DNA of 64,000 nt from Agrobacterium sp. RAC06 (GCF_001713475.1 NZ_CP016499.1:496001-560000), one strand, 5' to 3'; positions 27,189 to 36,841 are shown, numbered from the stretch's first letter. The notes: generated by a model not told the origin, from the letters alone. Numbers and translations: made by a program.

Positions 27189-28202
27189 CTACGGCGCTGG
27201 CTGACTCCTGATGGTGCATTCCTCGGCCAGCGTCTGGATGCGTGTATTCTGCTCGTCCAAGTTTGCGCCAGACTGGACACGGTCGAGGAGGTTTTCTGCC
27301 TGCAGGCGCTCCAGGGTGCAGCTGCAGAAACGCTCGCAGAGGCCCGCATCGTTGCCCTGCTGTGCACAACTTGCCTCGCAGCTCCCGATATAGGATGCGA
27401 CCGGATCCAGGGCGGGCGGCGGTATGACGAAGCTCGCCAGATAGACGCCGGCAATCAGCACCGGTTGGTGTAGCAGATAGACGGTCAGCGAGTGGCGTCC
27501 GCCCCAGCGTAACCAGCGAGGCCCCGCCGGCAGCCGGTCGATCCAGCCGAGGCGGTTGCGATCGACCAGAAACCGTGCCGTGGCGATGCCGGTCAACAAT
27601 GCGCCGATCCAGGGCAGGAGGGGCACATAGTCATTGGATCGGGGCAGGGTCTCCGAGATCCCGAGGAACCAGAACCAAGCCGAATCGAAGGCCGATGAGC
27701 GCAGGAATTCGGGGAGAGAAAACGCCACGACTGCCGAAAGCAGTGTCAAAATCGGCGGGACCCGGAGGAAGAGAAGGCCAATCAGGCTCGAGAGCGCGAT
27801 GGCATGCAGAATCCCGAAAAAGATCCAGCTGTCGGGCGTGAACCAGTAGGTGGTAATGGAAATGGCGGCCGCTGCGGCGACGATCATGCCGAGACGCCGC
27901 AGGAAGGGGTCAAGCCTGAGCTTTGGATAATGGGCAAGCACGAGGCTGAAGCCCGCAAGGAATAGAAAGCTCGACGCGATCATGCGGGCGTAGAGACGCA
28001 GGAACCCTTGAGTAGATGTCCCGGGCGCGAGGTAACCGAAGAATTCCAGGTCCCAGCTGAAGTGATAGGTCGCCATGGCGATCAGGGCGAGCCCGCGAGC
28101 CGCATCGAGCGCTAGCAGGCGCGGTCTGGTCGGGGCGATAAGTCGCTCGGTCGGATCTGCCACTTGCTCTTCCTTAAGCTCTTTGACGATGGACCTCGCC
28201 AT
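27189..28202 (-). CDS. Heparan-alpha-glucosaminide N-acetyltransferase-like membrane protein (DUF1624)
   Basis: 337 residues with about seven to eight helices. The N-terminal RLLALDAARGLALIAMATYHFSWD segment contains the conserved D-AR-G and H of the DUF1624/HGSNAT acyltransferase superfamily. RHSLTVYLLHQP (about 250) is the typical later motif. A Cys-rich tail (CEASC..CERFCSC) extends beyond the membrane domain. The ATG at 28202 is chosen; an in-frame GTG lies two codons upstream. It probably transfers acyl groups to an envelope glycan, by family analogy. Confidence 0.8.
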   Translation of the reverse strand: MARSIVKELKEEQVADPTERLIAPTRPRLLALDAARGLALIAMATYHFSWDLEFFGYLAPGTSTQGFLRLYARMIASSFLFLAGFSLVLAHYPKLRLDPFLRRLGMIVAAAAAISITTYWFTPDSWIFFGILHAIALSSLIGLLFLRVPPILTLLSAVVAFSLPEFLRSSAFDSAWFWFLGISETLPRSNDYVPLLPWIGALLTGIATARFLVDRNRLGWIDRLPAGPRWLRWGGRHSLTVYLLHQPVLIAGVYLASFVIPPPALDPVASYIGSCEASCAQQGNDAGLCERFCSCTLERLQAENLLDRVQSGANLDEQNTRIQTLAEECTIRSQPAP

Positions 28203-28271
28203 CGTCACTTTGGCTTGGCGGGGTCGGCACCAAAGACGGCGAATTCAAGGCTGCGGCCACCATGCCTGCCG

Positions 28272-28964
28272 TCACCTATCGCTCGTGTTGAGGAGGGCAA
28301 GGCGCGCCTCGGAGAAAAACTGGCGGCGCAGCAGCACGATGAAGACGAGTACCGTAGCGATCATGAAGACCCAGGGGCTGACGAACCAGCCGAGATAACC
28401 AATCGAATAGAAGATCGCTCTAAGTCCCATGTTGAAGTGGCTGGCAGCGATGATGTTCATGCGAATCGTTCGCTCGGCGGTTTGCATCGCCCGCTCAGGA
28501 TCCTTTGCCGCTTCGTCCGCCATCGGGATCGCGCCGAAGAGAATGGTGCAGTAGTTGAACAGGCGATAGGACCAGCCGAACTTGAAGAAGGAGTAAGCAA
28601 ACAGTGCGATCAGGCCGCAGACCTTCAGCTCGAAGATCGCGCGCCCGCCCTGCACGATGTAGGGGATGTCCCTCAAGATGGCATCGACCTGCTCGGTCGC
28701 ACCAAGAAGCGCGAAGCAGCCACCGATCGCGAAGATCGTCGTGGAGGCAAAGAAGGCTGTTCCGTTCTGCAATCCGCCCATGATCTGCGTGTCGATCATC
28801 TTCAGATCACGCTTCATCGAGTTCAGGATCCATTCGCGTCGGCGCTCGGCCATGGCCTTGGTGAGGCTCGTTCTCGACAGGATCTGCTGGTCGCCGGTGA
28901 TGCGAGCATAAGCGAGCCAGAGCAGCAGAAAGAGCGCCATGGCGCAGTAGTCGACAATGGTCAT
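28272..28964 (-). CDS. DUF599 family membrane protein
   Basis: 230 residues, four or so transmembrane helices, with the conserved N-terminal region RREWILNSMKRDLKMIDTQIMGGLQNGTAFFASTTI (about 43-78) typical of DUF599. Function unknown. It is 69 bases upstream of the DUF1624 gene on the same strand and may be co-transcribed with it. Confidence 0.83.
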   Translation of the reverse strand: MTIVDYCAMALFLLLWLAYARITGDQQILSRTSLTKAMAERRREWILNSMKRDLKMIDTQIMGGLQNGTAFFASTTIFAIGGCFALLGATEQVDAILRDIPYIVQGGRAIFELKVCGLIALFAYSFFKFGWSYRLFNYCTILFGAIPMADEAAKDPERAMQTAERTIRMNIIAASHFNMGLRAIFYSIGYLGWFVSPWVFMIATVLVFIVLLRRQFFSEARLALLNTSDR

Positions 28965-29277
28965 ATCGAGCGAATCCCAGGGGCAAGATCGGTTGGGGCA
29001 TTATCCTGCCGTTCGGTTCATCCACAACGGAAATTAACCACCCGAAAGATATTGGCCCGAATTGGGGCAGGGCGGTTGCGATTCTGATGTACGCAGCAAG
29101 CTGCTATCCCATTGAAATCTCGACAATCCATGCAAGCTGCGCATGCCTGCCTCCCATCTGGAGCCTTCCTTTTGCCATTTTTGCAGTTGCGAACCCGCTC
29201 CGATTTTAATAGATCAGGCGTCAGAAAGCGGTCGGGGGACGGCTTTCCCTGTGAATGTGATCTCACTCGGAGTTTTC
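28965..29277. other. Intergenic region with no recognised gene
   Basis: 313 bases between the divergent DUF599 gene and a small plus-strand open frame. It must hold the promoters for both directions, but I could not single out a convincing -35/-10 pair. AT-rich tracts occur around 29190-29215. Confidence 0.4.
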
Positions 29278-29379
29278 ATGGAAGGTAGTTTCCATAAGTC
29301 GTGCTGGGGTGTTACATTTCGTGCCTTGATGGGTTTCGCCGGCTTCATGTGCCTGGCTTACCTTTTTGGGTCGATCTGA
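29278..29379 (+). CDS. Small membrane peptide (33 aa), unrecognised
   Basis: Short open frame encoding 33 residues, beginning MEGSFHKSCWG and ending with one hydrophobic helix (ALMGFAGFMCLAYLFG). Support comes from context: a CGGAG Shine-Dalgarno 6-7 bases before the ATG and a strong terminator 23 bases after the stop, so it looks like an independent transcription unit. No family recognised. Confidence 0.5.
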   Translation: MEGSFHKSCWGVTFRALMGFAGFMCLAYLFGSI

Positions 29380-29401
29380 CACCCGCCACAGGCGATTGAT
29401 C

Positions 29402-29432
29402 AAACAGCGCGGTCCTCACGGCCGCGCTGTTT
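29402..29432 (+). terminator. Terminator after small membrane peptide gene
   Basis: AAACAGCGCGG (29402-29412) pairs perfectly with CCGCGCTGTTT (29422-29432) around a 9-base loop; the T-rich end of the stem continues as GCGTTTCC. Confidence 0.75.
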
Positions 29433-29561
29433 GCGTTTCCGCAGTTCCGATCTCATCTCTCGTCATGTCGCGGCGGTGAAAGCCGATGTCGATTGCAAGG
29501 AGCATTCGTGCTACGCGATGCTCTAGCCTTTGGGCTTTCAATCCCGCATGCGAGGAGCTCC

Positions 29562-30962
29562 ATGTTTCTTTCGGTTTTCGACGTGTTCAAGATCGGCGTC
29601 GGCCCCTCGAGTTCCCACACCATGGGTCCGATGACGGCGGCCAACCGGTTCCTCGACCTCATTCTCTCCGACCAGTGGCCGCGTCCGGCCGGCGCGCAAG
29701 TGGCAGCGCTCAAGGCCAGCCTGCATGGTTCGCTCGCCTATACCGGCATTGGTCACGGCACGGGCAATGCTGTCATCATCGGTTTGATGGGCGAAGCGCC
29801 CGACAGCATTGATCCGGACCGGATGGAGGCAATTATCGCCGAAGTCGAGCGTACGGGACGGGTCACCCCTCCCGGTCACCCCGGCTATGTGTTCCAGCCG
29901 AAGGATGACCTCGTCTACGACAAGAAGACGCCGCTCTCGGGCCATGCCAACGGCATGCGGCTTTCTGCGCTCGACAAGGACGGTCGGGTTCTGCTCACCC
30001 AGATCTACTATTCGATCGGCGGCGGTTTTGTCGTCACCGATACCGAGCTGCTCGCCATGCAGAAGCAGAAGAAGCAGGCCTCGTCGCAAAAAGTGCCCTA
30101 TCCCTTTTCCTCGGCGAAGGAAATGCTGGCGATGGCCGCGGCTTCAGGGCTTTCGATTGCCCAGATGAAGCGGGCAAACGAGGAAGCGGTCCGCTCGCGC
30201 GAGGATCTGGATGCCGGGCTCGACAAGCTCTGGGACGCAATGTCGAGCTGCATTGATCGTGGCCTGCGCCAGGAAGGCCAGCTACCGGGCGGTCTCAAGG
30301 TTCGCCGCCGGGCCAAATCGATCCACGACAAGCTGCAAGAGGAGTGGCGCTCCAACCGTCTCAATCCCGTTCTCGCCAATGACTGGCTCTCGGTCTATGC
30401 CATGGCGGTGAACGAGGAGAATGCTGCTGGTGGCCGCGTCGTGACCTCGCCGACCAATGGGGCGGCCGGTGTGGTGCCGGCGACTGTCCGCTATTACCTG
30501 CATTTCCATCCCGATGCCGATCAGGAGGGCATTCGCGACTATCTGCTGACGGCGGCTGCCATTGGTGGGATCATCAAGCACAATGCTTCGATCTCGGGCG
30601 CGGAAGTCGGCTGTCAGGGCGAAGTCGGCTCGGCCTCGGCCATGGCCGCAGCGGGTCTTGCCGCCGTTATGGGCGGCACGCCGGAACAGATTGAAAACGC
30701 TGCCGAAATTGCGCTCGAACACCATCTCGGCATGACCTGCGACCCCGTGGCAGGCCTTGTCCAAGTACCATGCATCGAGCGCAATGCGCTTGGCGCCGTC
30801 AAAGCCGTCACCGCCGCCTCGCTCGCGCTCAAAGGCGACGGCGTGCATTTCGTGCCGCTCGATGCCTGTATCGAAACCATGCGCCAGACCGGCAACGACA
30901 TGAGCGAGAAATACAAGGAAACCTCGCTCGGTGGGTTGGCCGTCAACGTCGTGGAATGTTGA
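29562..30962 (+). CDS. sdaA: L-serine ammonia-lyase (iron-sulfur type)
   Basis: Converts L-serine to pyruvate and ammonia. It has 466 residues, the single-chain type. N-terminal [10 protein letters not shown] (about 17-26) is the family signature. The C-terminal catalytic domain has Cys residues for the 4Fe-4S cluster ([32 protein letters not shown]) and [11 protein letters not shown]. The ATG at 29562 follows CGAGGAGC; upstream in-frame codons lack support. Confidence 0.95.
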   Translation: MFLSVFDVFKIGVGPSSSHTMGPMTAANRFLDLILSDQWPRPAGAQVAALKASLHGSLAYTGIGHGTGNAVIIGLMGEAPDSIDPDRMEAIIAEVERTGRVTPPGHPGYVFQPKDDLVYDKKTPLSGHANGMRLSALDKDGRVLLTQIYYSIGGGFVVTDTELLAMQKQKKQASSQKVPYPFSSAKEMLAMAAASGLSIAQMKRANEEAVRSREDLDAGLDKLWDAMSSCIDRGLRQEGQLPGGLKVRRRAKSIHDKLQEEWRSNRLNPVLANDWLSVYAMAVNEENAAGGRVVTSPTNGAAGVVPATVRYYLHFHPDADQEGIRDYLLTAAAIGGIIKHNASISGAEVGCQGEVGSASAMAAAGLAAVMGGTPEQIENAAEIALEHHLGMTCDPVAGLVQVPCIERNALGAVKAVTAASLALKGDGVHFVPLDACIETMRQTGNDMSEKYKETSLGGLAVNVVEC

Positions 30963-31011
30963 TGCGGGCAGGGGGGCTGGCGTGGCGGCGGCTGTCTCGA
31001 CACCTTCCCTC

Positions 31012-31140
31012 CGTCATCCTCGGGCTTGTCCCGAGGATCTGCCGCCGCTGCGATGTGTTCGGCGCCAGTGGTCTGTTCTTCCTGAACGTTCGGTCCTCGG
31101 CCTCTCTCAATAGATCCTCGGGACAAGCCCGAGGATGACG
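31012..31140. repeat. Mirror-paired palindromic repeat (129 bases)
   Basis: Two 29-base copies of the CCGTCATCCTCGGGC..GATC palindrome (31012-31040 and 31112-31140) in exact inverted orientation flank 71 unrelated bases. Each copy is itself a hairpin, so the unit has MITE-like symmetry. It lies between sdaA and the DUF1489 gene. Confidence 0.75.
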
Positions 31141-31233
31141 CCGCGGCCCTCACTCCACCGAAACTGTTGAGCACATCACCCCTGCGACACCCCAGCCCTT
31201 GACCCGCCGCATGGACAGGCTATCTCGGGTGTC

Positions 31234-31671
31234 ATGGCACTGCATCTCCTCAAGCTCTGCGTCGGAGCCGACTCCATCGATGATCTGCGCGACTGGGTCG
31301 CCGAACGCTGTCTCGTCGCGGTTGCGGCGGGCCTGGAGCCGCATTCTTCGCATGTCACCCGCATGGTGCCGAAGCGCATGGAGGAACTGCTCGATGGCGG
31401 TTCGCTCTACTGGATCATCAAGGGCCAGTTGTCTGCGCGGCAGAAGCTCCTTGATATCAAGACCTTTACCGGCGGCGACGGGATTACGCGCTGCGAGCTG
31501 ATCCTCGGCCCCGAGGTCATCGAGGTGGCACCGGCGCCGCGCCGTCCGTTCCAGGGCTGGCGCTATCTGGATGCGGATGTCGCCCCGCGCGACCTTGCTG
31601 CCTCCGGCGCCGATATCGAGGACATGCCTGACGATCTCAAGCGGGAACTGGCCGAACTCGGCCTGCTTTGA
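31234..31671 (+). CDS. DUF1489 family protein
   Basis: 145-residue soluble protein, near-universal in alphaproteobacteria and of unknown function. Recognised from MALHLLKLCVGADSIDDLRDW at the start, HVTRMVPKRMEELLDGGSLYWIIKG (about 40-64) and PRRPFQGWRYL (about 102-112). Stands alone. Confidence 0.88.
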   Translation: MALHLLKLCVGADSIDDLRDWVAERCLVAVAAGLEPHSSHVTRMVPKRMEELLDGGSLYWIIKGQLSARQKLLDIKTFTGGDGITRCELILGPEVIEVAPAPRRPFQGWRYLDADVAPRDLAASGADIEDMPDDLKRELAELGLL

Positions 31672-31797
31672 GTTGCCCTTTTTGATCCGCATCAGGAGAA
31701 GGTTCCTGCTTGTGAGTGCCGTTCTCTGACGGTACCCTAAATTTTGGGTGGATTGCGCTGCCAGGGGGCAGGGCGCGGTCCAGGATCAGGGGGAACC

Positions 31798-32886
31798 ATG
31801 CCGTCTTATAAATTGCCTTGTCTTGCGCTGGCCCTGGCTGTCGCCGCGTCGCATCCTGCTGTGGCGGAAGACTCGTCGATCGATCTGAAGCTCTTCGGCA
31901 AACACGAGATCGAGGGTGGCCTCAGCACCTGTCATCTCGCCTTCTGGCAGAGCAACAAGGATCCCGAGACCGACAAGTATGCCTATCTGATCTATATGCC
32001 CTTTGATCAGGATGGCGTGCCGTTGCAGGCGGTTGTCGAGATCGGCACGGAGAAGATTGCGCTGACGGAGAGTGCGCGCGGCGATTTCGATCCGCCGTCG
32101 CGGCTCGGTTACCGCCTCTTTTCCAGCATCGACCACGAGACGCATATGCTGGTTCGGATCGAAGAGGCTGTCGTGACCGGTTCGTTGCAGACGGTCGGCA
32201 AGGCAACCGTCACTGTGGTGCGGCCGGATCTCCCGCCCTTCGTTGCGGGCGCCAAGGGCGTCATCGGCTGCCCTGGCACATCGGCGCCCGAGACGGCTGC
32301 CGCTATTCCTTCTGAGCCCGTCTCCGACGAGGGTGCCGCCGCCGGCGGGCCGTCGCCCTATACCGGCCCCGTCGGGCTGCCGCTTGCCCCGCCTGTCCTT
32401 CTGGCATCGACAAGCGAGGTGCCGGATGCCGTTCGCCGCGAGATTGCGACCTATGCGCCGGATCAATGCAGCGAGCCGGAAACGCTTGCCTATCCCGGTC
32501 AGCGTTATGCCGTGAACGACAACTTCACTCTCTGGGAAGTACCGTGTTTCCTCGGCGCTTATCAGGGCACGAGCATCTTCGCGATTACCCAGAACCCGCC
32601 TGCCGACTGGGCGACGATGCTGAGCCTGCCCAATCCGCCAGCGCTTGAGGGCGAGAACAATGCCCAGATGATGAACCCGCAGGTCTTTGCCGAAAAGGGT
32701 CTGTTCATCTCGACATCGCTCGCGCGCGGCGAGGGGGATTGCGGCACCTATCAGGTCTTCCGCCTGATGGATGCCCCGGGCGAGACCCTCGAATTCCAGC
32801 TGATGGAGTATCGCGAGAAGGTGAATTGCGACGGCGTGCAGAGCGAGCCATCCGAATGGCCGCTGCAGTTCCAGCCCGGAGAATGA
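31798..32886 (+). CDS. Secreted DUF1176 domain protein
   Basis: 362 residues with a Sec signal peptide (MPSYKLPCLALALAVAASHPAVAE). Two beta-rich halves are joined by a Pro/Ala linker (about 165-200). The C-terminal half shows DUF1176 features (YAVNDNFTLWEVPCFLGAYQGTSIFAI and conserved Cys residues). Probably periplasmic; no activity known. The ATG at 31798 is preferred because the signal peptide begins there. Confidence 0.75.
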   Translation: MPSYKLPCLALALAVAASHPAVAEDSSIDLKLFGKHEIEGGLSTCHLAFWQSNKDPETDKYAYLIYMPFDQDGVPLQAVVEIGTEKIALTESARGDFDPPSRLGYRLFSSIDHETHMLVRIEEAVVTGSLQTVGKATVTVVRPDLPPFVAGAKGVIGCPGTSAPETAAAIPSEPVSDEGAAAGGPSPYTGPVGLPLAPPVLLASTSEVPDAVRREIATYAPDQCSEPETLAYPGQRYAVNDNFTLWEVPCFLGAYQGTSIFAITQNPPADWATMLSLPNPPALEGENNAQMMNPQVFAEKGLFISTSLARGEGDCGTYQVFRLMDAPGETLEFQLMEYREKVNCDGVQSEPSEWPLQFQPGE

Positions 32887-32982
32887 ATAGCGCGGGTGCC
32901 CTCATGCTGACCGAATTGCGGGATCTGCGACCAGGTCGGATACTTCGGCCATCTAAAGGTCCCAATTCGATTTCAGTCGTCG

Positions 32983-33636
32983 ATGACAGTCAACCAGTCG
33001 GCCATGAGAGGAACTCGTTTGCGCGCCCATGATCTGCCGATCTCCGATACGACGCCTCGGCGGACAGGAACCCTCGCGCGGCGGATCGCGCTGCGCCTTG
33101 GGCTTACCCTTGTCGGCCTCGCCGGCCTATTTGGTGCCTATGACGGCGTGCTGATCTTCTCGGGCAATTTTCACGAAATTGTGCCGGGCCAGTTCTATCG
33201 CTCAGCGCAGCTTTCAGGCGAACGCCTCGGCGCCGAGATCGATCGCTACGGGATCAAGACCGTGATCAATCTGCGGGGCGAAAGTCCGGACAGGGGATGG
33301 TATATCGACGAGGTTGCGGCGACGGCTGCGCATGGGGCAACCCATGTCGATTTCGGGATGTCCGCCAGCCGCGACCTGACGCCGGAGCGGACACAGGAAT
33401 TGCTGACGCTGCTGAAAACCGCCAAGCAGCCGATCCTCGTGCATTGCATGTCCGGCGCTGACCGCACCGGGCTTGCCTCTGTAATCTTTCTTCAGCAAGT
33501 GGCCGGCATCGACGAAGAGCAGGCCGAGTGGCAGCTTTCGCCGATCTACGGCCACATCAACCTGCCCTTCCTTGCCGTCTATGCCATGGATGATACCTGG
33601 GAGAGCCTTGAAAAACTGATCGGTCTGGAAAGCTGA
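32983..33636 (+). CDS. Tyrosine/dual-specificity protein phosphatase-like, membrane-anchored
   Basis: 217 residues. A basic N-terminus and one transmembrane helix (about 36-55) are followed by a phosphatase domain with the P-loop HCMSGADRTG (CX5R, about 151-160) and a general-acid region around INLRGESPDRGWYIDE. The domain probably faces the periplasm. Some rhizobial relatives act on envelope sugars or lipids rather than proteins. A second ATG at 33004 is an alternative start, with no clear ribosome site for either. Confidence 0.8.
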   Translation: MTVNQSAMRGTRLRAHDLPISDTTPRRTGTLARRIALRLGLTLVGLAGLFGAYDGVLIFSGNFHEIVPGQFYRSAQLSGERLGAEIDRYGIKTVINLRGESPDRGWYIDEVAATAAHGATHVDFGMSASRDLTPERTQELLTLLKTAKQPILVHCMSGADRTGLASVIFLQQVAGIDEEQAEWQLSPIYGHINLPFLAVYAMDDTWESLEKLIGLES

Positions 33637-33689
33637 CACAGCCACCCCTGGGCGCGATCGGTCGGTGTCCTTTCGTCGCAAAGCATGCT

Positions 33690-34769
33690 ATGGGCGCGGC
33701 CATGACGACAGATCCCGACTTTTTCACCCGCGCCATTCCCGGTCCCGCCCCCTATGGACGGGCAGTGTTTGCGGTTGCGCCCATGATCGACTGGACGGAT
33801 CGGCATTGCCGGTTCTTCCACCGCCAGCTGTCGGCCAAGGCACTGCTCTATACCGAGATGGTGGTGGCTGACGCGATCATCCACGGGCCGCGCGAGAAAT
33901 TGCTATCGTTCAACGAGGCGGAACATCCGGTGGCGCTGCAGATCGGTGGTTCGGATCCGCGAAAACTGGTCGAGGCGGTGAATATTGCTGCTGATTACGG
34001 CTATGACGAGATCAACCTCAATGTTGGATGTCCCTCGGACCGGGTTCAGTCGGGGACGTTCGGGGCTTGTCTCATGCAGACGCCCGCAGTGGTCGAGGCC
34101 TGTGTCACGGCCATGAAAAAGGTGGCGACGGTGCCGGTTACTGTGAAGTGCCGGATCGGGGTGGATGAGCAGGAGCCGGCTCAGGTGCTTCCCGATTTCC
34201 TCGCCCGGATGATCGGGGCGGGGGCGGATGCGATCTGGATCCATGCTCGGAAGGCCTGGCTGAAGGGGCTTTCTCCGAAGGAAAACCGCGAGATCCCGCC
34301 GCTGGATTACGAGCTGGTCTACAGGATGAAGCGGGAAAATCCCGATGTTTTCATCGGCATCAATGGCGGGATCAGCGATCTCGATCAGGCCGTTCAGCAT
34401 CTCTCCGTCATGGATGGGGTCATGCTGGGGCGGGCGAGTTATCACAATGCGACGCTTCTGACCGAGGTCGATGCCCGCATCTATGGCGAGGCAGCCGTTT
34501 CGGTTGATTGGGACCAGGTGCGTGATGTGATGATCGGCTATGCGGAGCGGGTCATCGCATCCGGCGGGCGGCTCAACCATGTCACGCGGCATATGGTCGG
34601 GCTGTTCCAGGGCTATGCCGGTGCCCGGCGGTACCGGCAGATCCTGTCGTCGGAAGCGACGAAGCCGGGTGTCTCGCCACAACTCATCGCCGAGGCCTTT
34701 GCGGCGGTCGATATTGCTGGCGGGCCAAAAACACACGGCGCGTCAAGCACCTCTGCCGCTGCGGAATAA
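33690..34769 (+). CDS. dusA: tRNA dihydrouridine(20/20a) synthase DusA
   Basis: FMN-dependent TIM-barrel enzyme that reduces U20/U20a in the tRNA D loop. It has 359 residues. VAPMIDWTDRHCRFFHR is the FMN-binding start of the DusA group. The catalytic Cys lies in NVGCPSDRVQSGTFGACLM, tRNA/FMN residues in KCRIGVDEQE and HARKAWLKGLSPKENR, and INGGI follows. A second ATG at 33702 is possible. A shared bidirectional hairpin separates it from the convergent cold-shock gene. Confidence 0.94.
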   Translation: MGAAMTTDPDFFTRAIPGPAPYGRAVFAVAPMIDWTDRHCRFFHRQLSAKALLYTEMVVADAIIHGPREKLLSFNEAEHPVALQIGGSDPRKLVEAVNIAADYGYDEINLNVGCPSDRVQSGTFGACLMQTPAVVEACVTAMKKVATVPVTVKCRIGVDEQEPAQVLPDFLARMIGAGADAIWIHARKAWLKGLSPKENREIPPLDYELVYRMKRENPDVFIGINGGISDLDQAVQHLSVMDGVMLGRASYHNATLLTEVDARIYGEAAVSVDWDQVRDVMIGYAERVIASGGRLNHVTRHMVGLFQGYAGARRYRQILSSEATKPGVSPQLIAEAFAAVDIAGGPKTHGASSTSAAAE

Positions 34770-34811
34770 TCTCTAGCGCTGCTTTTCGGCAAATCTTGGT
34801 CTGAAATCGAA

Positions 34812-34835
34812 AATGGCGTCCCGTGGGACGCCATT
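34812..34835 (-). terminator. Terminator of cold-shock gene, probably bidirectional
   Basis: Perfect 11-bp stem AATGGCGTCCC (34812-34822) and GGGACGCCATT (34825-34835). Read on the minus strand it is followed by TTTTCGATTT, 11 bases after the cold-shock stop. Confidence 0.75.
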
Positions 34836-34846
34836 CGAAAGTCAGA

Positions 34847-35059
34847 TCAGGCAGCCTGGATGTTGACGGCCTTGGGGCCCTTGCCCATGCGGTCCGGCTC
34901 GGTGTCGAAGGTGACCTGCTGGCCGTCCTGCAGGGTCTGGAGACCCGAGGCCTGGAGCGCGGAGATGTGGACGAATACGTCCTTCGCGCCGCCTTCCGGG
35001 GTGATGAAGCCGAAGCCCTTGTCCTGGTTGAAGAATTTTACGGTGCCCTTGGTGGCCAT
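34847..35059 (-). CDS. CspA family cold-shock protein
   Basis: 70-residue single OB-fold RNA chaperone. RNP1 [11 protein letters not shown] and RNP2 VFVHISAL are intact, and the protein is the usual length. The frame stays open far upstream, but [15 protein letters not shown] is the normal start and an AAGGACTATCCCC stretch precedes it. A long untranslated leader in the 450-base upstream gap would be typical of this family. Confidence 0.94.
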   Translation of the reverse strand: MATKGTVKFFNQDKGFGFITPEGGAKDVFVHISALQASGLQTLQDGQQVTFDTEPDRMGKGPKAVNIQAA

Positions 35060-35512
35060 GGGGATAGTCCTTATTCCCGTGTTGTCGTCTGCGCCGCGGC
35101 CGGCTGACCGGAAGCGGCTGGTTGAAGTTCCGCCGAAACGGAACCGTCGAGGGATCGCGATAACGGGGAAAGAACGTCTACCGGCGGGAGAAGGCCCCCA
35201 ATGACCGCGCGGGCGGTCGATACAAGTCAGTCCAGTCTCCGGGATCATTTGTGCCCGAACATAGAAAGAGGTAGGGACATTTCGGAATCTTGGCAAGTAT
35301 GAAAAGTCACAGTCGGGCCGACAATATCGCGGCAACGGGCTGAAATCCTTGAGATTTAAAGGGTGGTACCGTTTCCATGCGCCCGTCCTGCCCCCGATCC
35401 CCTTCGGCGGGCCGTGCGGATGGTGCGGATCGTGACCGGGGACAGAGGCTTGTTCCGTCTTGAAGCAGCCGCCATCCGGGTTTAGGGGAGAGGTGGCTGG
35501 GCACGGGAGTGG
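35060..35512. other. Gene-free region between divergent cold-shock and J-domain genes
   Basis: 453 bases with no credible coding sequence. It probably contains the long 5' leader and promoter of the cold-shock gene (minus strand) and the promoter of the J-domain gene (plus strand). A less GC-rich patch lies around 35235-35365. Confidence 0.5.
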
Positions 35513-36145
35513 ATGAGTATGGCAAAGACGGGTGCCGCAGTGATCGACCCTTACGAGGTCCTGGGCGTGGCCCGCGATGCCGACGAGGCCGCCATCAAGG
35601 CCGCCTATCGCAAGGTGGCGAAGACCGCCCATCCGGATGCCGGCGGCGATACGGAAGCCTTTGCGAAGATCTCCGCCTGCTACGAACTGCTGAAGGATCC
35701 CGTGCGCCGCCGCGTCTTCGACGACACCGGCTATGATCCGCAGCTGGCCGAGCCGGCCGACCTCAAGGGGCTGATGGTGCTGGAAACGCTGATCAACGAC
35801 ATGATCCTCGACGAGCGCGAACCGGGCTCGTTCGATCCGGTCGCGGGGCTGCGCCGCAAGCTGACCGACGACATCCTGAAGGCCCGCTTCCACATTCTCG
35901 AACTCGAACGCCACCGGGCGCGGGTGCGCAAGCATCTCGACCGGCTCGGCCGCCGCCCCGAGACCGATGTGCTCGGCTCGATGCTGCGGGCCCGGGCGCA
36001 ATCGATCACCGATGCCATCAAGGCCTCCGAGGTGCAGATCGCCGCGATCGAGCGGGCCTATTCCATGCTCGAGGGCTATTCCTACGAGATGGAGCCGCTG
36101 CCTGTGGAAGTCGAGACCGAGGAGCTGCCGAAGGCGGCTGAGTAG
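35513..36145 (+). CDS. J-domain (DnaJ-like) protein
   Basis: 210 residues. The N-terminal J domain (about 11-75) has the HPD motif (TAHPDAGGD) that stimulates DnaK ATPase. No Gly/Phe region, zinc finger or DnaJ C-terminal domain follows; instead there is a long helical, coiled-coil-like region (about 90-195). It is therefore a specialised co-chaperone, not DnaJ. A second ATG two codons in is possible. Confidence 0.85.
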   Translation: MSMAKTGAAVIDPYEVLGVARDADEAAIKAAYRKVAKTAHPDAGGDTEAFAKISACYELLKDPVRRRVFDDTGYDPQLAEPADLKGLMVLETLINDMILDEREPGSFDPVAGLRRKLTDDILKARFHILELERHRARVRKHLDRLGRRPETDVLGSMLRARAQSITDAIKASEVQIAAIERAYSMLEGYSYEMEPLPVEVETEELPKAAE

Positions 36146-36215
36146 GGGCGGAACGTAAGCTCCGGCTGACATTTTCCGGCCGAAAGCCTGACAAAACACA
36201 AATCTCGTGGAGAAC

Positions 36216-36256
36216 CTGTCAACGCCTGTTGACAGTGACTTAGCGTTTTTTAGTAT
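36216..36256 (+). promoter_or_regulatory. Sigma-70 promoter with overlapping palindromic operator
   Basis: Perfect palindrome CTGTCAAC-GCCT-GTTGACAG (36216-36235) whose right arm contains a consensus -35 TTGACA (36229-36234); after 16 bases comes TAGTAT (36251-36256). A repressor bound here would block RNA polymerase. It lies about 195 bases before the DUF6074 gene. Confidence 0.65.
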
Positions 36257-36449
36257 CGCGACATACTCCGGTGAACTGGCCCTTGTCGAAGACAGTATCG
36301 GCACTGTCACCCCAGTAGGACTGGCATGGCATGACATGGCATGGCATGGATCAGGTCCGCCGGGCGCTGCGCGCGTTTGCGCTGCCTCATCCTGATCCGT
36401 GAGCCCCTGGGAGGGGGTCCCCAGATACCAACAACTGGAGAAGGCACAG

Positions 36450-36743
36450 ATGCATAGCGACGGCTTCGTATCGCAGGCGCGCGAGACGATCATACACTTC
36501 CCCCTTGCGCATCGTCGGCAACTCGTTCGCTCCGCCGCCTGTCGGCTGGATCAGCTGAACGGACAGGCGGCGACCGATTTCTGGAAAACGCTCTGCAGCC
36601 GGCTGAAAACCGAGCTGTTCGATACCGGCCAAACCTATGAGGATGTGCGCCGGGAGATCCTCGCCTTTCAGGCCGAGGTGCACCGGGAGCTGTTCCTGCT
36701 CTATGAGCCTAATGGCTGCGAGCGCAGTCTCGCGGCGACCTAG
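36450..36743 (+). CDS. DUF6074-like small protein
   Basis: 97 residues, soluble and helical. [25 protein letters not shown] matches the opening of rhizobial DUF6074-type proteins, often found in prophage-like or accessory regions; function unknown. GGAGAAGG lies 7 bases before the ATG at 36450. Its 5' leader is long and includes short CATGG repeats (about 36322-36349). Confidence 0.65.
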   Translation: MHSDGFVSQARETIIHFPLAHRRQLVRSAACRLDQLNGQAATDFWKTLCSRLKTELFDTGQTYEDVRREILAFQAEVHRELFLLYEPNGCERSLAAT

Positions 36744-36841
36744 CATCGCTTCCACTCCCTTGCGATAGAAATGGCCTTGCGGCCTGTCCGCCGTGACGAT
36801 GGCAGGCCGCGTCATGTCCTGTCGCAGGATGGGGGCCTGCC

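Noticed and set aside
36207..36395. Short GTG-start frame before the DUF6074 gene
   Set aside because: It starts inside the palindromic promoter region and runs through CATGG repeats; no ribosome site.
34847..36493. 548-codon frame containing the cold-shock protein at its end
   Set aside because: Only the last 70 residues form a protein family; the upstream part overlaps the opposite-strand J-domain gene and is simply open by chance.
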